From contig NYXM01000114.1 in assembly GCA_002685655.1 (NCBI GenBank), forward strand, positions 1 through 13,087: a DNA stretch of 13,087 nt, written 5' to 3'. The notes beneath the pieces are model-generated. The model made no database searches and had not been told where the DNA came from. It saw only the letters and a list, made by a program, of their open reading frames with translations. This document shows, piece after piece, positions 1 to 6,239 of this stretch (positions are counted from its first letter, which is position 1; each line of letters opens with the position of its first letter). Source of the DNA: Planctomycetaceae bacterium. GTDB taxonomy: Bacteria > Planctomycetota > Planctomycetia > Pirellulales > Pirellulaceae. The translations under genes and the position numbers were made by a program.

Positions 1-108
1 CTGCCCAAAATAAACCAAACTGAAATGTAGTGACGACTTCGTGCTTGCCACCCTTGAAAACGCGGTACTTCCGAGATTTGGTGGGGAAGTTGGGTTAGGG
101 CCGTCTTC

Positions 109-1083
109 GTGTATTCCGCTCGGATGTATCAAGATGTTGTTTGGACCATTCAGATGGCCGGATCTGGCACGATCAGTTCTCGCCCTGCTGTGTTCTGTGG
201 ATTTCAGTTCGAGGACCCAGACGTTGATCCAGGATTGACACTGCCGCTCGCGAACGACGAGCGAGAAGTTGTTACTATCCATCGTTGGGCGTCGGGTGGA
301 GGCGAGCGCCAGTTCGTGGAAGTACAGGCCCCTACCAGCATCGACTACGACGCTCCGCTGGCGGCGGCCTTACATCCGTCGTCATTTGAACGCGGCAGGA
401 TCGGCTACCGTGAACTGCGGATCGCTGGGGCACTCGTCGAAGGTGCGGCCCTTCTGCGGTCGGTTGCTGGCCAAGACATTCGCGACATTCAGACCACCCT
501 TGGCGACTACGATTTCGTCCGTAGGCTGTTGTGCTCGACGGTCGTGAGACCGAACCGAGAGCTATGCGACCCGATTGCGTTGCACATGATCAATCGCGCC
601 AATGTATACTTGTCAGTGAAACTCGGCGGTGACCGCAGAAATCCGTTCCAGGTTGAGGACGAAGATGGCTACCGGCGGTCTCGTAGCAGTTCCCTGAAGC
701 GAGATGCCATCACGCGACGAGAACTCGCCGATCTTGGCAACGTCAATTCGCGATTGGTCCGAACGTTGATCGAGTGGCTGCAAAGTGCCGAGGCCGGCTA
801 TCCCAGTTATCTTCAAATGAGCTGCGGCGGCGAACCGATTCCAGAACGTAATTGGAAACGGATCACGGCCCGTGACCTGGCGAGAGGACTGAAGGGTTGG
901 TCAGCGAAACAGGTCCGCACACACTTCGACCGTTTACTGAAACGCGGGTTCGTCACGGCCGACCGAGAACGGGCGAACGGTCCCCTACTCTACCGGATGC
1001 CTGAGGAACTTGAGAACGTGGGATCACCGTATTCGCAGTTACCAACCGTGCGGTCATTGACCCAAAGCCACACAGTCGCCTGA
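109..1083 (+). CDS. Hypothetical protein with C-terminal winged-helix-like region
   Basis: This is the only plus-strand gene I support. It encodes up to 324 aa from a GTG at 109; ATG codons at 124 and 154 are alternatives, and none has a clear ribosome binding site. The frame is open back to a TGA at 55-57, so the true start is uncertain and the 5' part could be lost by frameshift. Residues 201-226 (ITRRELADLG then SRLVRTLIEWL) look like a helix-turn-helix. Residues 252-300 (DLARGL..WSAKQVRTHFDRLLKRGFV) look like a winged helix with a wing ending LLYRMPEEL. The segment DYDFVRRLLC near residue 134 resembles the C-terminal part of larger ATPase/replication-type proteins, so this may be the tail of a bigger ancestral gene. 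It ends two bases before a strong hairpin, which supports real transcription on this strand. Function unknown; DNA binding is an inference. Confidence 0.6.
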   Translation: MYSARMYQDVVWTIQMAGSGTISSRPAVFCGFQFEDPDVDPGLTLPLANDEREVVTIHRWASGGGERQFVEVQAPTSIDYDAPLAAALHPSSFERGRIGYRELRIAGALVEGAALLRSVAGQDIRDIQTTLGDYDFVRRLLCSTVVRPNRELCDPIALHMINRANVYLSVKLGGDRRNPFQVEDEDGYRRSRSSSLKRDAITRRELADLGNVNSRLVRTLIEWLQSAEAGYPSYLQMSCGGEPIPERNWKRITARDLARGLKGWSAKQVRTHFDRLLKRGFVTADRERANGPLLYRMPEELENVGSPYSQLPTVRSLTQSHTVA

Positions 1084-1084
1084 C

Positions 1085-1119
1085 CGTCTGCCCTCGCCTG
1101 CCCCAGTCGAGGGCAGACG
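1085..1119 (+). terminator. Hairpin terminator after the plus-strand gene
   Basis: A perfect 12-bp stem (CGTCTGCCCTCG with CGAGGGCAGACG) around an 11-base loop starts two bases after the TGA of the plus-strand gene. It is followed by AAACTTGTTTATT, a weak T-rich tail. The stem is strong and the placement is typical of an intrinsic terminator, though the T-run is imperfect. Confidence 0.65.
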
Positions 1120-1344
1120 AAACTTGTTTATTACCAAAGGCTTGGCATCCAACTGCCCAATTGCCCGAATACTTTGAACGGAGTCCACCAAGCGACGACT
1201 CCTGTAAAGGCCCTACACGAGTGCTCTCCGTTTTCGTTCCGTCTTGCCATCGCTTGATGACGCTAAGAGCCGTTCGTTGCGCCGCTCAATACTTTGCTAA
1301 CTGGCTGTTTGTCATCGCCGATAGCTAAAAGAAGACGGCGAGCA
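1120..1344. other. Convergent intergenic stretch, no gene seen
   Basis: Between the plus-strand terminator hairpin and the minus-strand UUCG hairpin I see no open frame with a ribosome binding site and no RNA gene. With the two hairpins and the stretch down to 1407 this makes a gap of just over 300 bases between convergent genes. Confidence 0.5.
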
Positions 1345-1366
1345 GGGCCGCCCCGAAGGGCGGCCC
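1345..1366 (-). terminator. UUCG-tetraloop hairpin ending the minus-strand operon
   Basis: On the minus strand a perfect 9-bp stem GGGCCGCCC/GGGCGGCCC closes a TTCG loop, the classic extra-stable C(UUCG)G tetraloop. It lies 41 bases downstream of the 38-aa gene's stop. A T-rich stretch (CTTCTTTT) follows about 11 bases later, not directly, so termination may be Rho-assisted or the hairpin may instead protect the mRNA 3' end. Confidence 0.6.
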
Positions 1367-1407
1367 CGCAATGCCTACGATCTGAGCGACGTGTGTTAGT
1401 GCCGTTT

Positions 1408-1524
1408 TCACCTGTTGCGTCGGCGACCGACGTTGAAGCCCTTGCGGCTTCCTTCCCTCTTGCCGGATCTGTAGCACCACCAGCAAAAAGCAGCCAACAC
1501 GGCCAGACCAATTGCATTTTCCAT
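1408..1524 (-). CDS. Small single-pass membrane protein, 38 aa
   Basis: This short gene lies about 127 bases downstream of the E1-like gene. An ATG at 1524 is preceded at good spacing by GAGAGGAG, one of the best ribosome binding sites in the window, and the frame runs 38 codons to TGA. The protein begins MENAIGLAVLAAFCWWCY, a short hydrophobic helix rich in aromatics and cysteine. A strongly basic tail follows (SGKREGSRKGFNVGRRR). The expected topology is one membrane helix with the basic tail in the cytoplasm. The regular spacing of Gly and Arg/Lys in the tail looks conserved rather than random. It is the last gene before the UUCG hairpin, so it is probably co-transcribed with the ubiquitin-like genes. 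Its role is unknown; a membrane anchor or adaptor for the pathway is a guess. Confidence 0.7.
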   Translation of the reverse strand: MENAIGLAVLAAFCWWCYRSGKREGSRKGFNVGRRRNR

Positions 1525-1651
1525 CGGCTCTCCTCTCGGTTCGACGCGTACACGGGCGGTTAATCCTCGGCGGAAACGATCACCCATGGATTGCGCTGTA
1601 ATTGTGTTTGGCTGAGTGACTTCTCGATTCTCGATTACCTGTCGCGTCGTG

Positions 1652-2320
1652 TTACGTCACCGTCCATTCACCAGCCAGCAAGTTGAGCGTCGTGTCGAAG
1701 TCAACCGGGATACGGCGCAAACATCGCGTGAACTGATGGACCATGATTCCCGCTGCGATGCTCGCCGCGTAAATCGTACTCCGCGATGTACAACTGCCCC
1801 GCTGGGCGTCTGATTGCGAGAACAAAGTGCCACCGTATCGGCTGAATCCATTCGTTTCCGCTGCCGCCAACACGCGAATCACTTCGCCCAACATCCGGCC
1901 ATCGGCCCAGAACCGACAGCCACTCGCGGCTGATCGCCAGATGGCGGCACGGGCTGAGATCGAATCGACACAGCAGAAGACGACTTCACCGATTTGGTGC
2001 TTGGCACGATAACGATCCTGAATCGCCGTGACGCGAAGCGAGGAATCCAAGTTGCTGATCGCGCCCGCAGTCGCAAGCACCTTGGGCTGGCCGATGTCCT
2101 GGCAAAGATATCCCTGGGTGGTCACATTGGTGGCATCGACCATGTCAAAATCAATGAGTTGGATGCTCGGAGCACCAATCGCCGCGAGCTGCAATGCGAC
2201 CTGGCGGCCGATCGCGCCGACGCCGATGACTGTCGTGGTCACGTCAGACAGCCGATCCGATGGCACGAGGTCACGCTGGCGAATAAATCGGTCGTTCTGA
2301 GCGATGCTATTTTCTGTCAT
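1652..2320 (-). CDS. E1-like ThiF/MoeB-family activating enzyme
   Basis: A 222-aa ThiF-fold protein predicted to adenylate the C-terminus of the neighbouring ubiquitin-like protein. It shows an N-terminal RFIRQ (residues 11-15), matching the R-x-x-R-Q motif at the start of E1/MoeB enzymes. It has the Rossmann loop GVGAIG (33-38), acidic D57/D59 at the end of strand 2, the N65..Q69 region, K80 and D119 in CVDS. C177 lies in GSCTSRS, where E1 enzymes carry their catalytic Cys-Thr, so thioester transfer is plausible. The MoeB-type NxxRQ motif is NVTTQ here, so the usual arginine is Thr68. The protein is short, a single adenylation domain without the second catalytic domains of eukaryotic E1s. 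It starts at ATG 2320 with AAGGG upstream and overlaps the JAB stop by 14 bases, so the two are translationally coupled. Confidence 0.88.
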   Translation of the reverse strand: MTENSIAQNDRFIRQRDLVPSDRLSDVTTTVIGVGAIGRQVALQLAAIGAPSIQLIDFDMVDATNVTTQGYLCQDIGQPKVLATAGAISNLDSSLRVTAIQDRYRAKHQIGEVVFCCVDSISARAAIWRSAASGCRFWADGRMLGEVIRVLAAAETNGFSRYGGTLFSQSDAQRGSCTSRSTIYAASIAAGIMVHQFTRCLRRIPVDFDTTLNLLAGEWTVT

Positions 2321-3011
2321 GTAGCAATCCCTTCAAGTCTTCGTCACCTTCGAGATAGTCCAACCAACCTCCGTACCATTCGTCGGTTGGTTCCTCATCA
2401 AACGACAACCCGAGAATCGGCTCATTCGCCGGGATAGATCTCCGGGCTGGCGATGGCGATTGTGGCTGGACGTTGACCAGATACTCTCGCTCCCAAGCGT
2501 CGGAGTCGCAGCCGTCAAAGTGCCGCCCATAGTCAACGTCAACTGGGATCTCGAAACCGGCACCGGGTCCGACGTTGAAACGAAGTCTCGCGTAGGATCG
2601 TCCTTCTTGGGCAAGAATGAACATCACGGCCCAGTCCGAACGACCGAAGACGCGATTGAATGTTTCTTCGTCGGTCAGGCTTGGATTGGGGCAGTCTCCG
2701 GGATGGGTATGCACCCAAATCCGACCAAATTGTTCGGGTCGATGTCCGGCATCGACTTGCGCGTCGAAAAAGTCGGCAACCGAGTCGTCGTCGAAGGCGA
2801 CGTGAGCCCACGAACAACGCTGCCGAACAAGCTGTAGATCTTCGACGAACAACAAGTCATCGGAGGCCGTAATGCCGAATCCACCGACCTCGGTCTCCCC
2901 GAAGTCACGCAGGAACAACAACTTCGCCCATGCAGTCGGGCTGAACCGCAACCGGGGCACGACAGGTGGCTGCGGAATCACACGCTTCTGTCGCTTCATT
3001 TTCTTTTTCAT
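2307..3011 (-). CDS. JAB/JAMM-domain metalloprotease (deubiquitinase-like)
   Basis: A 234-aa protein with a complete JAMM zinc-protease signature. E41 lies in ETEVGGFG, then HTHP (H101, H103), with S111 and D114 in PSLTD. Families with this motif remove ubiquitin or trim C-terminal extensions of ubiquitin-like proteins. Here it could expose the Ubl glycine (its gene product ends in EGARN) and/or reverse conjugation. The JAB core spans roughly residues 20-150. A proline-rich linker and an acidic C-terminal tail ([12 protein letters not shown]...EGDEDLK) follow, perhaps a docking segment. I chose ATG 3011 (MKKKMKRQ), with a weak AAAGGTG upstream; ATG 2999 is the alternative. Either way the gene overlaps the 3' end of the E2-RING gene by about 100 bases, because the needed RLRFSPTAW strand is itself encoded inside the overlap. 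It overlaps the E1-like gene by 14 bases. Confidence 0.88.
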   Translation of the reverse strand: MKKKMKRQKRVIPQPPVVPRLRFSPTAWAKLLFLRDFGETEVGGFGITASDDLLFVEDLQLVRQRCSWAHVAFDDDSVADFFDAQVDAGHRPEQFGRIWVHTHPGDCPNPSLTDEETFNRVFGRSDWAVMFILAQEGRSYARLRFNVGPGAGFEIPVDVDYGRHFDGCDSDAWEREYLVNVQPQSPSPARRSIPANEPILGLSFDEEPTDEWYGGWLDYLEGDEDLKGLLHDRK

Positions 3012-3945
3012 GGCAATTGGAACACCTTTCGTCCTCGTTGAGGCAGCCTTCACAAAACACATCCTGGCAAACCGAACAGTCTGAAATGCACGATCGGCAA
3101 CGAGTTTCGTCACAGCCGGTGCAAGTCGTCACGCACTCACTGCAACAGACGTCGTCGCAGTCAGGGCAACTCTGATGGCATCCGCCGCAGACCGATGATT
3201 CACACTTGTCGCAAGTCCATCGCTCTTCATCCGACACGGTTCCCCCGCAGTCGGCGCATTCCGCGCCGCACCAATCGGAGAGTGTTACATAGGGGCTGTC
3301 TGAGTTGTACGTTCGCAGCAGGTTTGCAACGACCACAAAGAAGTCGAGCAAACGTCGTTGCTCCAAGGCACTGTGGATTGTCTGACGGGCTTCCCCTTCG
3401 CAAACGGCTTCGTCCTGAACGTGTGGATGGGTGACACTGTCGTTGGACGCGGCGGAATGGGCGTCCAATGCGGCCACCCGATAATTGTCCGGATGTCCAG
3501 CGGTCAAATCGCTCCAATCGAGTTGGATCTCAAAGGGACCAAGGTAGACACCGTCCAATTCGATTGGCTCCGTGGTGACGGAAAGGGTCCGTCTTCGTCG
3601 ATCGAAGGCGACTTCGTCGAATTCCTGGCGCAGCGCAAGCAGATCGGCGTAAATGTCCCGGGCTGAGGTCAGGCATGTCTCGCACTCGTGTGGCTCAAGT
3701 TCGCCAGCGAGCGCCGTCAAATCGCCCGGCAATCTCAACAGACTGCCTCGCAAGTCCCGCGCGAGCCACTGAGCCGCGAGGTGCCAGCCACGTCGGTGCG
3801 CCCTGTGCATCAGCCGCAGGGTTCGTTCACATTGCAGCCAGCTGGCGGTCGGTAGCTCTGCCCGCGCTGCTTTTCCGTGTTCCGTTTTCCCTTGTGCGTC
3901 AATGGCGATCGCTAGCCGTAAGAGCCGCTGATCATGATGCGTCAT
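2905..3945 (-). CDS. E2-like (UBC) domain fused to CxxC-repeat RING/treble-clef region
   Basis: A 346-aa protein that appears to combine conjugating (E2) and ligase (E3) functions. Residues 1-115 are helical. Residues 118-225 read as an E2 core: a beta meander ([20 protein letters not shown]), then HPHV at 173-176 and C182, with a spacing of nine residues like the HPN...C active site of E2 enzymes. A helix ([15 protein letters not shown]) follows. Residues 226-311 hold 22 cysteines, mostly as CxxC pairs separated by 3-4 residues, the layout of tandem interleaved RING/treble-clef zinc sites. The last 35 residues are low-complexity and overlap the JAB gene. I chose ATG 3945 with GGAAGG nine bases upstream; ATG 3966 is possible. 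It lies 95 bases after the Ubl stop, across a 14-bp hairpin. The E2 call rests on motif reading; a structure comparison would settle it. HPN is changed to HPH. Confidence 0.75.
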   Translation of the reverse strand: MTHHDQRLLRLAIAIDAQGKTEHGKAARAELPTASWLQCERTLRLMHRAHRRGWHLAAQWLARDLRGSLLRLPGDLTALAGELEPHECETCLTSARDIYADLLALRQEFDEVAFDRRRRTLSVTTEPIELDGVYLGPFEIQLDWSDLTAGHPDNYRVAALDAHSAASNDSVTHPHVQDEAVCEGEARQTIHSALEQRRLLDFFVVVANLLRTYNSDSPYVTLSDWCGAECADCGGTVSDEERWTCDKCESSVCGGCHQSCPDCDDVCCSECVTTCTGCDETRCRSCISDCSVCQDVFCEGCLNEDERCSNCHEKENEATEACDSAATCRAPVAVQPDCMGEVVVPA

Positions 3946-3978
3946 CACTTTGGTCCTTCCACTCATGTACCCGCCCGC

Positions 3979-4010
3979 GCGGCCGCCAAGTGGATGCACT
4001 TGGCGGCCGC
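3979..4010 (-). promoter_or_regulatory. Perfect 14-bp hairpin between the Ubl and E2-RING genes
   Basis: GCGGCCGCCAAGTG and its exact complement flank a four-base loop. No T-run follows on the minus strand, so it is not a standard intrinsic terminator. It starts 30 bases after the Ubl stop and ends 33 bases before the E2-RING ATG. It could protect the upstream Ubl mRNA from 3' decay or mark a processing site, giving more Ubl than enzyme. That role is inferred. Confidence 0.6.
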
Positions 4011-4040
4011 TGAACGAATTGGGATCGCTGATACTTGGGC

Positions 4041-4265
4041 TTAGTTCCGCGCGCCTTCGATCTTGGTAGGCGTGATCGAGATCCGGTCGCCCTCCTGTAA
4101 CGCCTGATCCGCCGGGCATGGTTGGCGGTTGACGCGGATCAGATAGTTGGCGGCTTTGGCCGAGCCAACCTGTTGCTCGAACAGTTGCGTGACGGTCGTG
4201 CCATCGGCAACGTCCATATAGTCGGCGAATCCGCCGCCGTCGTTGTTAATAACGAGAATTTTCAT
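4041..4265 (-). CDS. Ubiquitin-like ThiS/MoaD-type beta-grasp protein (Ubl)
   Basis: A 74-aa protein that fits a beta-grasp modifier. It has an N-terminal strand (MKILVINND), a second strand ending in a TTV turn ([16 protein letters not shown]) leading into the helix, a central LIRVNRQ strand, and the [11 protein letters not shown] turn-and-strand typical of ThiS/MoaD proteins. It lacks the usual terminal Gly-Gly and ends KIEGARN, a single glycine followed by three residues. Maturation by the nearby JAB protease to end in KIEG would be consistent, but this is inferred; the tail could also be used uncut. ATG 4265 has AAGGA seven bases upstream. A longer in-frame extension to 4418 lacks a comparable site and would add an unrelated basic segment. 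The gene is followed by E2-RING, JAB and E1 genes on the same strand, which makes a conjugation role likely. Confidence 0.88.
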   Translation of the reverse strand: MKILVINNDGGGFADYMDVADGTTVTQLFEQQVGSAKAANYLIRVNRQPCPADQALQEGDRISITPTKIEGARN

Positions 4266-4329
4266 AGAGAGTTCCTTGCTGGTAAGGTGTGTGGGTTTTC
4301 TGGTTAGGCGAACAACGGATCGCGAGCCT

Positions 4330-4536
4330 CTATGCGGATCGCCGCATTCGGATTCGCCGACGTTGTCGGCGGGATGGAGAGGGCGTGGAATCGCGACCAC
4401 CTCGTTGCTGGCCGCCACGGATGTGCTGCATGAATAGTTTCAGGTGATTGCTTGCAGCGTTGGTGGCGGCAACCATTAGCGACTTGGCGTGTTGTGACTG
4501 GGCATCTCGCAGTCGCTCACGTTGGGGTCGGTTCAT
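4330..4536 (-). CDS. Possible small basic protein, 68 aa
   Basis: An ATG at 4536 overlaps the 3' end of the 72-aa gene by 20 bases. GGAG lies eight bases upstream, an arrangement typical of translational coupling. The first 40 residues ([13 protein letters not shown]...) could form an amphipathic helix. The rest ([21 protein letters not shown]) is arginine-rich low complexity and contains small hairpins, so the 3' part may be non-coding and the frame a chance one. A rival frame extends the Ubl gene upstream here without a good start. I recognise no family. If real it would be a nucleic-acid-binding or disordered protein between the 72-aa and Ubl genes. Confidence 0.33.
   Translation of the reverse strand: MNRPQRERLRDAQSQHAKSLMVAATNAASNHLKLFMQHIRGGQQRGGRDSTPSPSRRQRRRIRMRRSA
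4332..4371 (-). promoter_or_regulatory. Two small hairpins in the leader before the Ubl gene
   Basis: A 7-bp stem CGCCGAC/GTCGGCG with a three-base loop (4355-4371) is followed in the minus direction by a 6-bp stem ATGCGG/CCGCAT with a four-base loop (4332-4347). They lie about 70-105 bases before the Ubl ATG, in the doubtful 3' half of the 68-aa frame. They could be leader structure; they are short and may be chance. Confidence 0.35.
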
Positions 4537-4735
4537 GTGGCCGTCTCCATGCACTGGTTTCATATCGCCGAGCCTCCAACTCGTCCCAGTCGACGACCAG
4601 AGGCGGCTGACAATCCGGCTCGGGGTCGAAATTGGTTTCCGCCGGGTCGGCCAAACTGAAACCGCGACGGTGAATGTCGTGTACGTCTTCACCCGTGGCA
4701 TCGGCAACAAGTCGGTCGAGTTCGGTCTGTACCAT
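4517..4735 (-). CDS. Small conserved-looking protein with RGFSLADP / FDPEP / VDWDEL motifs
   Basis: A 72-aa acidic protein starting at ATG 4735, with GGAG nine bases upstream. It has an N-terminal helix (VQTELDRLVADATGEDVHDI), then RRGFSLADPAETNFDPEP and PPLVVDWDELEARR. I recall this motif string from short hypothetical proteins in planctomycete genomes, but no function is known to me and I could not search. It is the first gene after a terminator-like hairpin and lies upstream of the Ubl and conjugation genes on the same strand. Only 24 bases separate the T-run of that hairpin from its ATG, so it probably depends on read-through or on a promoter upstream of the hairpin. The acidic C-terminal part with a conserved tryptophan could be a peptide docking motif; that is a guess. 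Confidence 0.65.
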   Translation of the reverse strand: MVQTELDRLVADATGEDVHDIHRRGFSLADPAETNFDPEPDCQPPLVVDWDELEARRYETSAWRRPHEPTPT

Positions 4736-4759
4736 CTGCGTTTACTCCGTGAAAACGAG

Positions 4760-4785
4760 AAAACGCCGCCCCATGCAGGGCAGCG
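4760..4785 (-). terminator. Terminator or attenuator before the Ubl gene cluster
   Basis: On the minus strand CGCTGCCC pairs with GGGCGGCG (8 bp with one G-U) around a six-base loop, directly followed by TTTTCTCGTTTT. This is a good intrinsic terminator shape. It lies 52 bases after the 81-aa gene's stop and only 24 bases before the next ATG, so it may act as an attenuator that sets how much transcription enters the Ubl cluster. Confidence 0.7.
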
Positions 4786-4836
4786 TGAAAATCACACCGC
4801 CTCGGTTTGAGGCACACACAACGAGAACGGCCCGCG

Positions 4837-5082
4837 TCAGCCGACCGTGAAGAGCCAGTGCTCCTCAAGCCACTGGCGTTCCGCCGTCAGCGCATCCGTG
4901 CGACAACGGAACGGCCCGAGCAGAGGACCATCGACGGGCGACAGGTCTGCCATCCAATGACCGTCATTTGTCGGCTCAACGTGGGAGCCGCGTTCGATCG
5001 ACATCTTTCCGATCGCATGCAAGTCGATTTCCTCGCCGTAAAGACAACGTAGCGCTCCATCTGGTTTGACAACCATCTGCAT
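4837..5082 (-). CDS. Small protein of unknown function, 81 aa
   Basis: This gene starts at ATG 5082 behind AAGGAGG, 11 bases after the stop of the 317-aa gene, so the two are clearly coupled. The protein begins with two short strands (MQMVVKPDGALRCLYGEEIDL). A segment SIERGSHVEP, WMADLSPVDGPLLGPF and a C-terminal helix ending in AERQWLEEHWL follow. The pattern SHVEP...W.ADL.PV.GP.LGPF looks like a small conserved alpha/beta fold, and I recall similar proteins encoded beside Ubl clusters or in mobile regions. I cannot name a function. There is no signal peptide or membrane segment, so it is likely cytoplasmic. A terminator-like hairpin follows. Confidence 0.7.
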   Translation of the reverse strand: MQMVVKPDGALRCLYGEEIDLHAIGKMSIERGSHVEPTNDGHWMADLSPVDGPLLGPFRCRTDALTAERQWLEEHWLFTVG

Positions 5083-5093
5083 GGCGACCTCCT

Positions 5094-6047
5094 TCAGCGC
5101 GCCCGGCGCAGGATATTGCGTCGGGGCCGATCAACGAGCAGCCCATCGAGTACCGACTGAACGCGGGCGAGTTGCGAGGAGACATCGTGCCGGAGCGACT
5201 GGTTGTTTCGCAACTCGCCGGGTTGCACCCCACGTACAACCCGCTGCGCGTTGGAGACAAGTTCGTCGAGTTCGCGATTGCTGTGAATATTCAACTGACC
5301 AAATCGCTCGAAGAACTCGGTCAGGTTTGCGACTGCCGAATCACGAAACACTTTGGGTTTACCATCGACCTGACCGCTGAGCCGTTCAGCCAAGTGTTCA
5401 ACAAGCTGGGACAGCTCGTCCATGAAAGCTTGTTCCGCCAGTTGAACTGCCTCATTGAAGCGGGCCTGAACACGTTGGCACTCTTGTTCGTAAAGCTCGG
5501 GATTGAGTTGCCTGAGGTAGCTCGGCGGCTCGACCGAAGGGTATTCATGCTCGATCGCAAATGTGCCCGCCAGTGAAGGCGGATAGTCGGACGGATTGAA
5601 CAGCTCACCCAGCCGATCACGGGCGGCGTTTCGCATTTCGTCGTAACGTCCATCAAGGACTTCGACGGCTTGGCCCAATTCGTCACGGAAAATGGCGAGC
5701 TGATTGTCGAATTCGTTGATCGCGTCCTGTCGAATCAAGCGGATGCCCGGTTCTGGATAGGGCAACGACACGCCTTTCCAATAGCTGACCGCGCGACTAC
5801 GGATCGCCGTAACCGCCTTGAAGGCCGGATGTGATGTGTCGAGTAGCTTCTTGCCTGCGGACAAGAACTTGCCCTCGGCACCAAACGATTCGGCAGCTTG
5901 ATTCTTCTGCTGCGAGGTCAGTGTCTTTCGCACGCCGAGCCAAGTGAAGCTCAGACGTGCGGCGGCCATTGTCATTCGCAGACGATCCGACGCCGTTGCG
6001 TTGGTTGTTGGTCGTGCCAAAGTGTGGTCGAGAAGTGAAGTGCTCAT
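5094..6047 (-). CDS. Helical protein of unknown function, 317 aa
   Basis: This gene starts at ATG 6047 behind CCAGGAG. The protein is soluble and mostly helical. The N-terminal third is basic (TLTSQQKNQAAESFGAEG...). The segment PYPEPGIRLIRQDAINEFD near residue 95 leads into a long amphipathic helix. A NPSDYPPSLAGTF motif and VEPPSYL follow, then another coiled-coil-like stretch (QARFNEAVQLAEQAFMDELSQL), and the protein ends in a basic DRPRRNILRRAR tail. The layout has a general resemblance to phage/plasmid proteins of unknown function (DUF3150-like), but I am not sure of that. The gene sits between two terminator-like hairpins with the 81-aa gene as partner, between the AAA+ module and the Ubl cluster. 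It could be a substrate or adaptor for either; nothing in it suggests an enzyme. Confidence 0.75.
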   Translation of the reverse strand: MSTSLLDHTLARPTTNATASDRLRMTMAAARLSFTWLGVRKTLTSQQKNQAAESFGAEGKFLSAGKKLLDTSHPAFKAVTAIRSRAVSYWKGVSLPYPEPGIRLIRQDAINEFDNQLAIFRDELGQAVEVLDGRYDEMRNAARDRLGELFNPSDYPPSLAGTFAIEHEYPSVEPPSYLRQLNPELYEQECQRVQARFNEAVQLAEQAFMDELSQLVEHLAERLSGQVDGKPKVFRDSAVANLTEFFERFGQLNIHSNRELDELVSNAQRVVRGVQPGELRNNQSLRHDVSSQLARVQSVLDGLLVDRPRRNILRRAR

Positions 6048-6084
6048 GGCGCTCCTGGTGCGGGTTAGAGTTCAACTCGGTACA

Positions 6085-6123
6085 TAAGAAACGCCGCGCA
6101 GCCGGTAACGACTGCGCGGCGTT
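6085..6123 (-). terminator. Hairpin terminator after the AAA+ gene
   Basis: A perfect 12-bp stem AACGCCGCGCAG/CTGCGCGGCGTT around a ten-base loop is followed on the minus strand by TCTTATG, giving a short T-rich tail (TTTCTT counting the end of the stem). It lies about 117 bases after the AAA+ stop and 42 bases before the ATG of the 317-aa gene. Confidence 0.65.
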
Positions 6124-6182
6124 GAGACGTAGATCGGCAAGAGATGCCGGGGGTGATTGTGCCTGTTTTGGTCACGCCCGAC

Positions 6183-6199
6183 CTAACCTTGGAGGTTAG
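6183..6199. repeat. Short palindrome downstream of the AAA+ gene
   Basis: CTAACCT and AGGTTAG form a perfect 7-bp inverted repeat with a three-base centre. It lies between the AAA+ stop and the 12-bp terminator stem. It may be an operator-like site or extra 3' structure; too short to decide. Confidence 0.35.
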
Positions 6200-6239
6200 A
6201 CTCGGCTCGCATCGCTTCTTCATTCGGTTGTCGGGGACG

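Noticed and set aside
1263..1563. Overlapping open frames of about 90-96 aa on both strands
   Set aside because: They cover the UUCG hairpin and the 38-aa gene in other frames, lack good ribosome binding sites, and have low-complexity Arg/Ala-rich translations.
1652..4265. PRTRC-type plasmid system (ThiF, Ubl and JAB-like genes)
   Set aside because: No ParB-like gene or other PRTRC members are seen, and the E2-RING fusion and AAA+/DUF1257 genes do not belong to that cassette.
1652..4265. Bil-type antiphage ubiquitin-like operon
   Set aside because: Gene content is similar in kind, but the Ubl is a ThiS/MoaD-like single domain and the E2 is fused to a CxxC-repeat region. Identity with that system cannot be claimed from sequence reading alone.
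1652..4265. Thiamine or molybdopterin biosynthesis genes
   Set aside because: ThiF- and ThiS-like proteins are present, but no other cofactor genes are, and the E2-like, RING-like and JAB neighbours point to protein modification.
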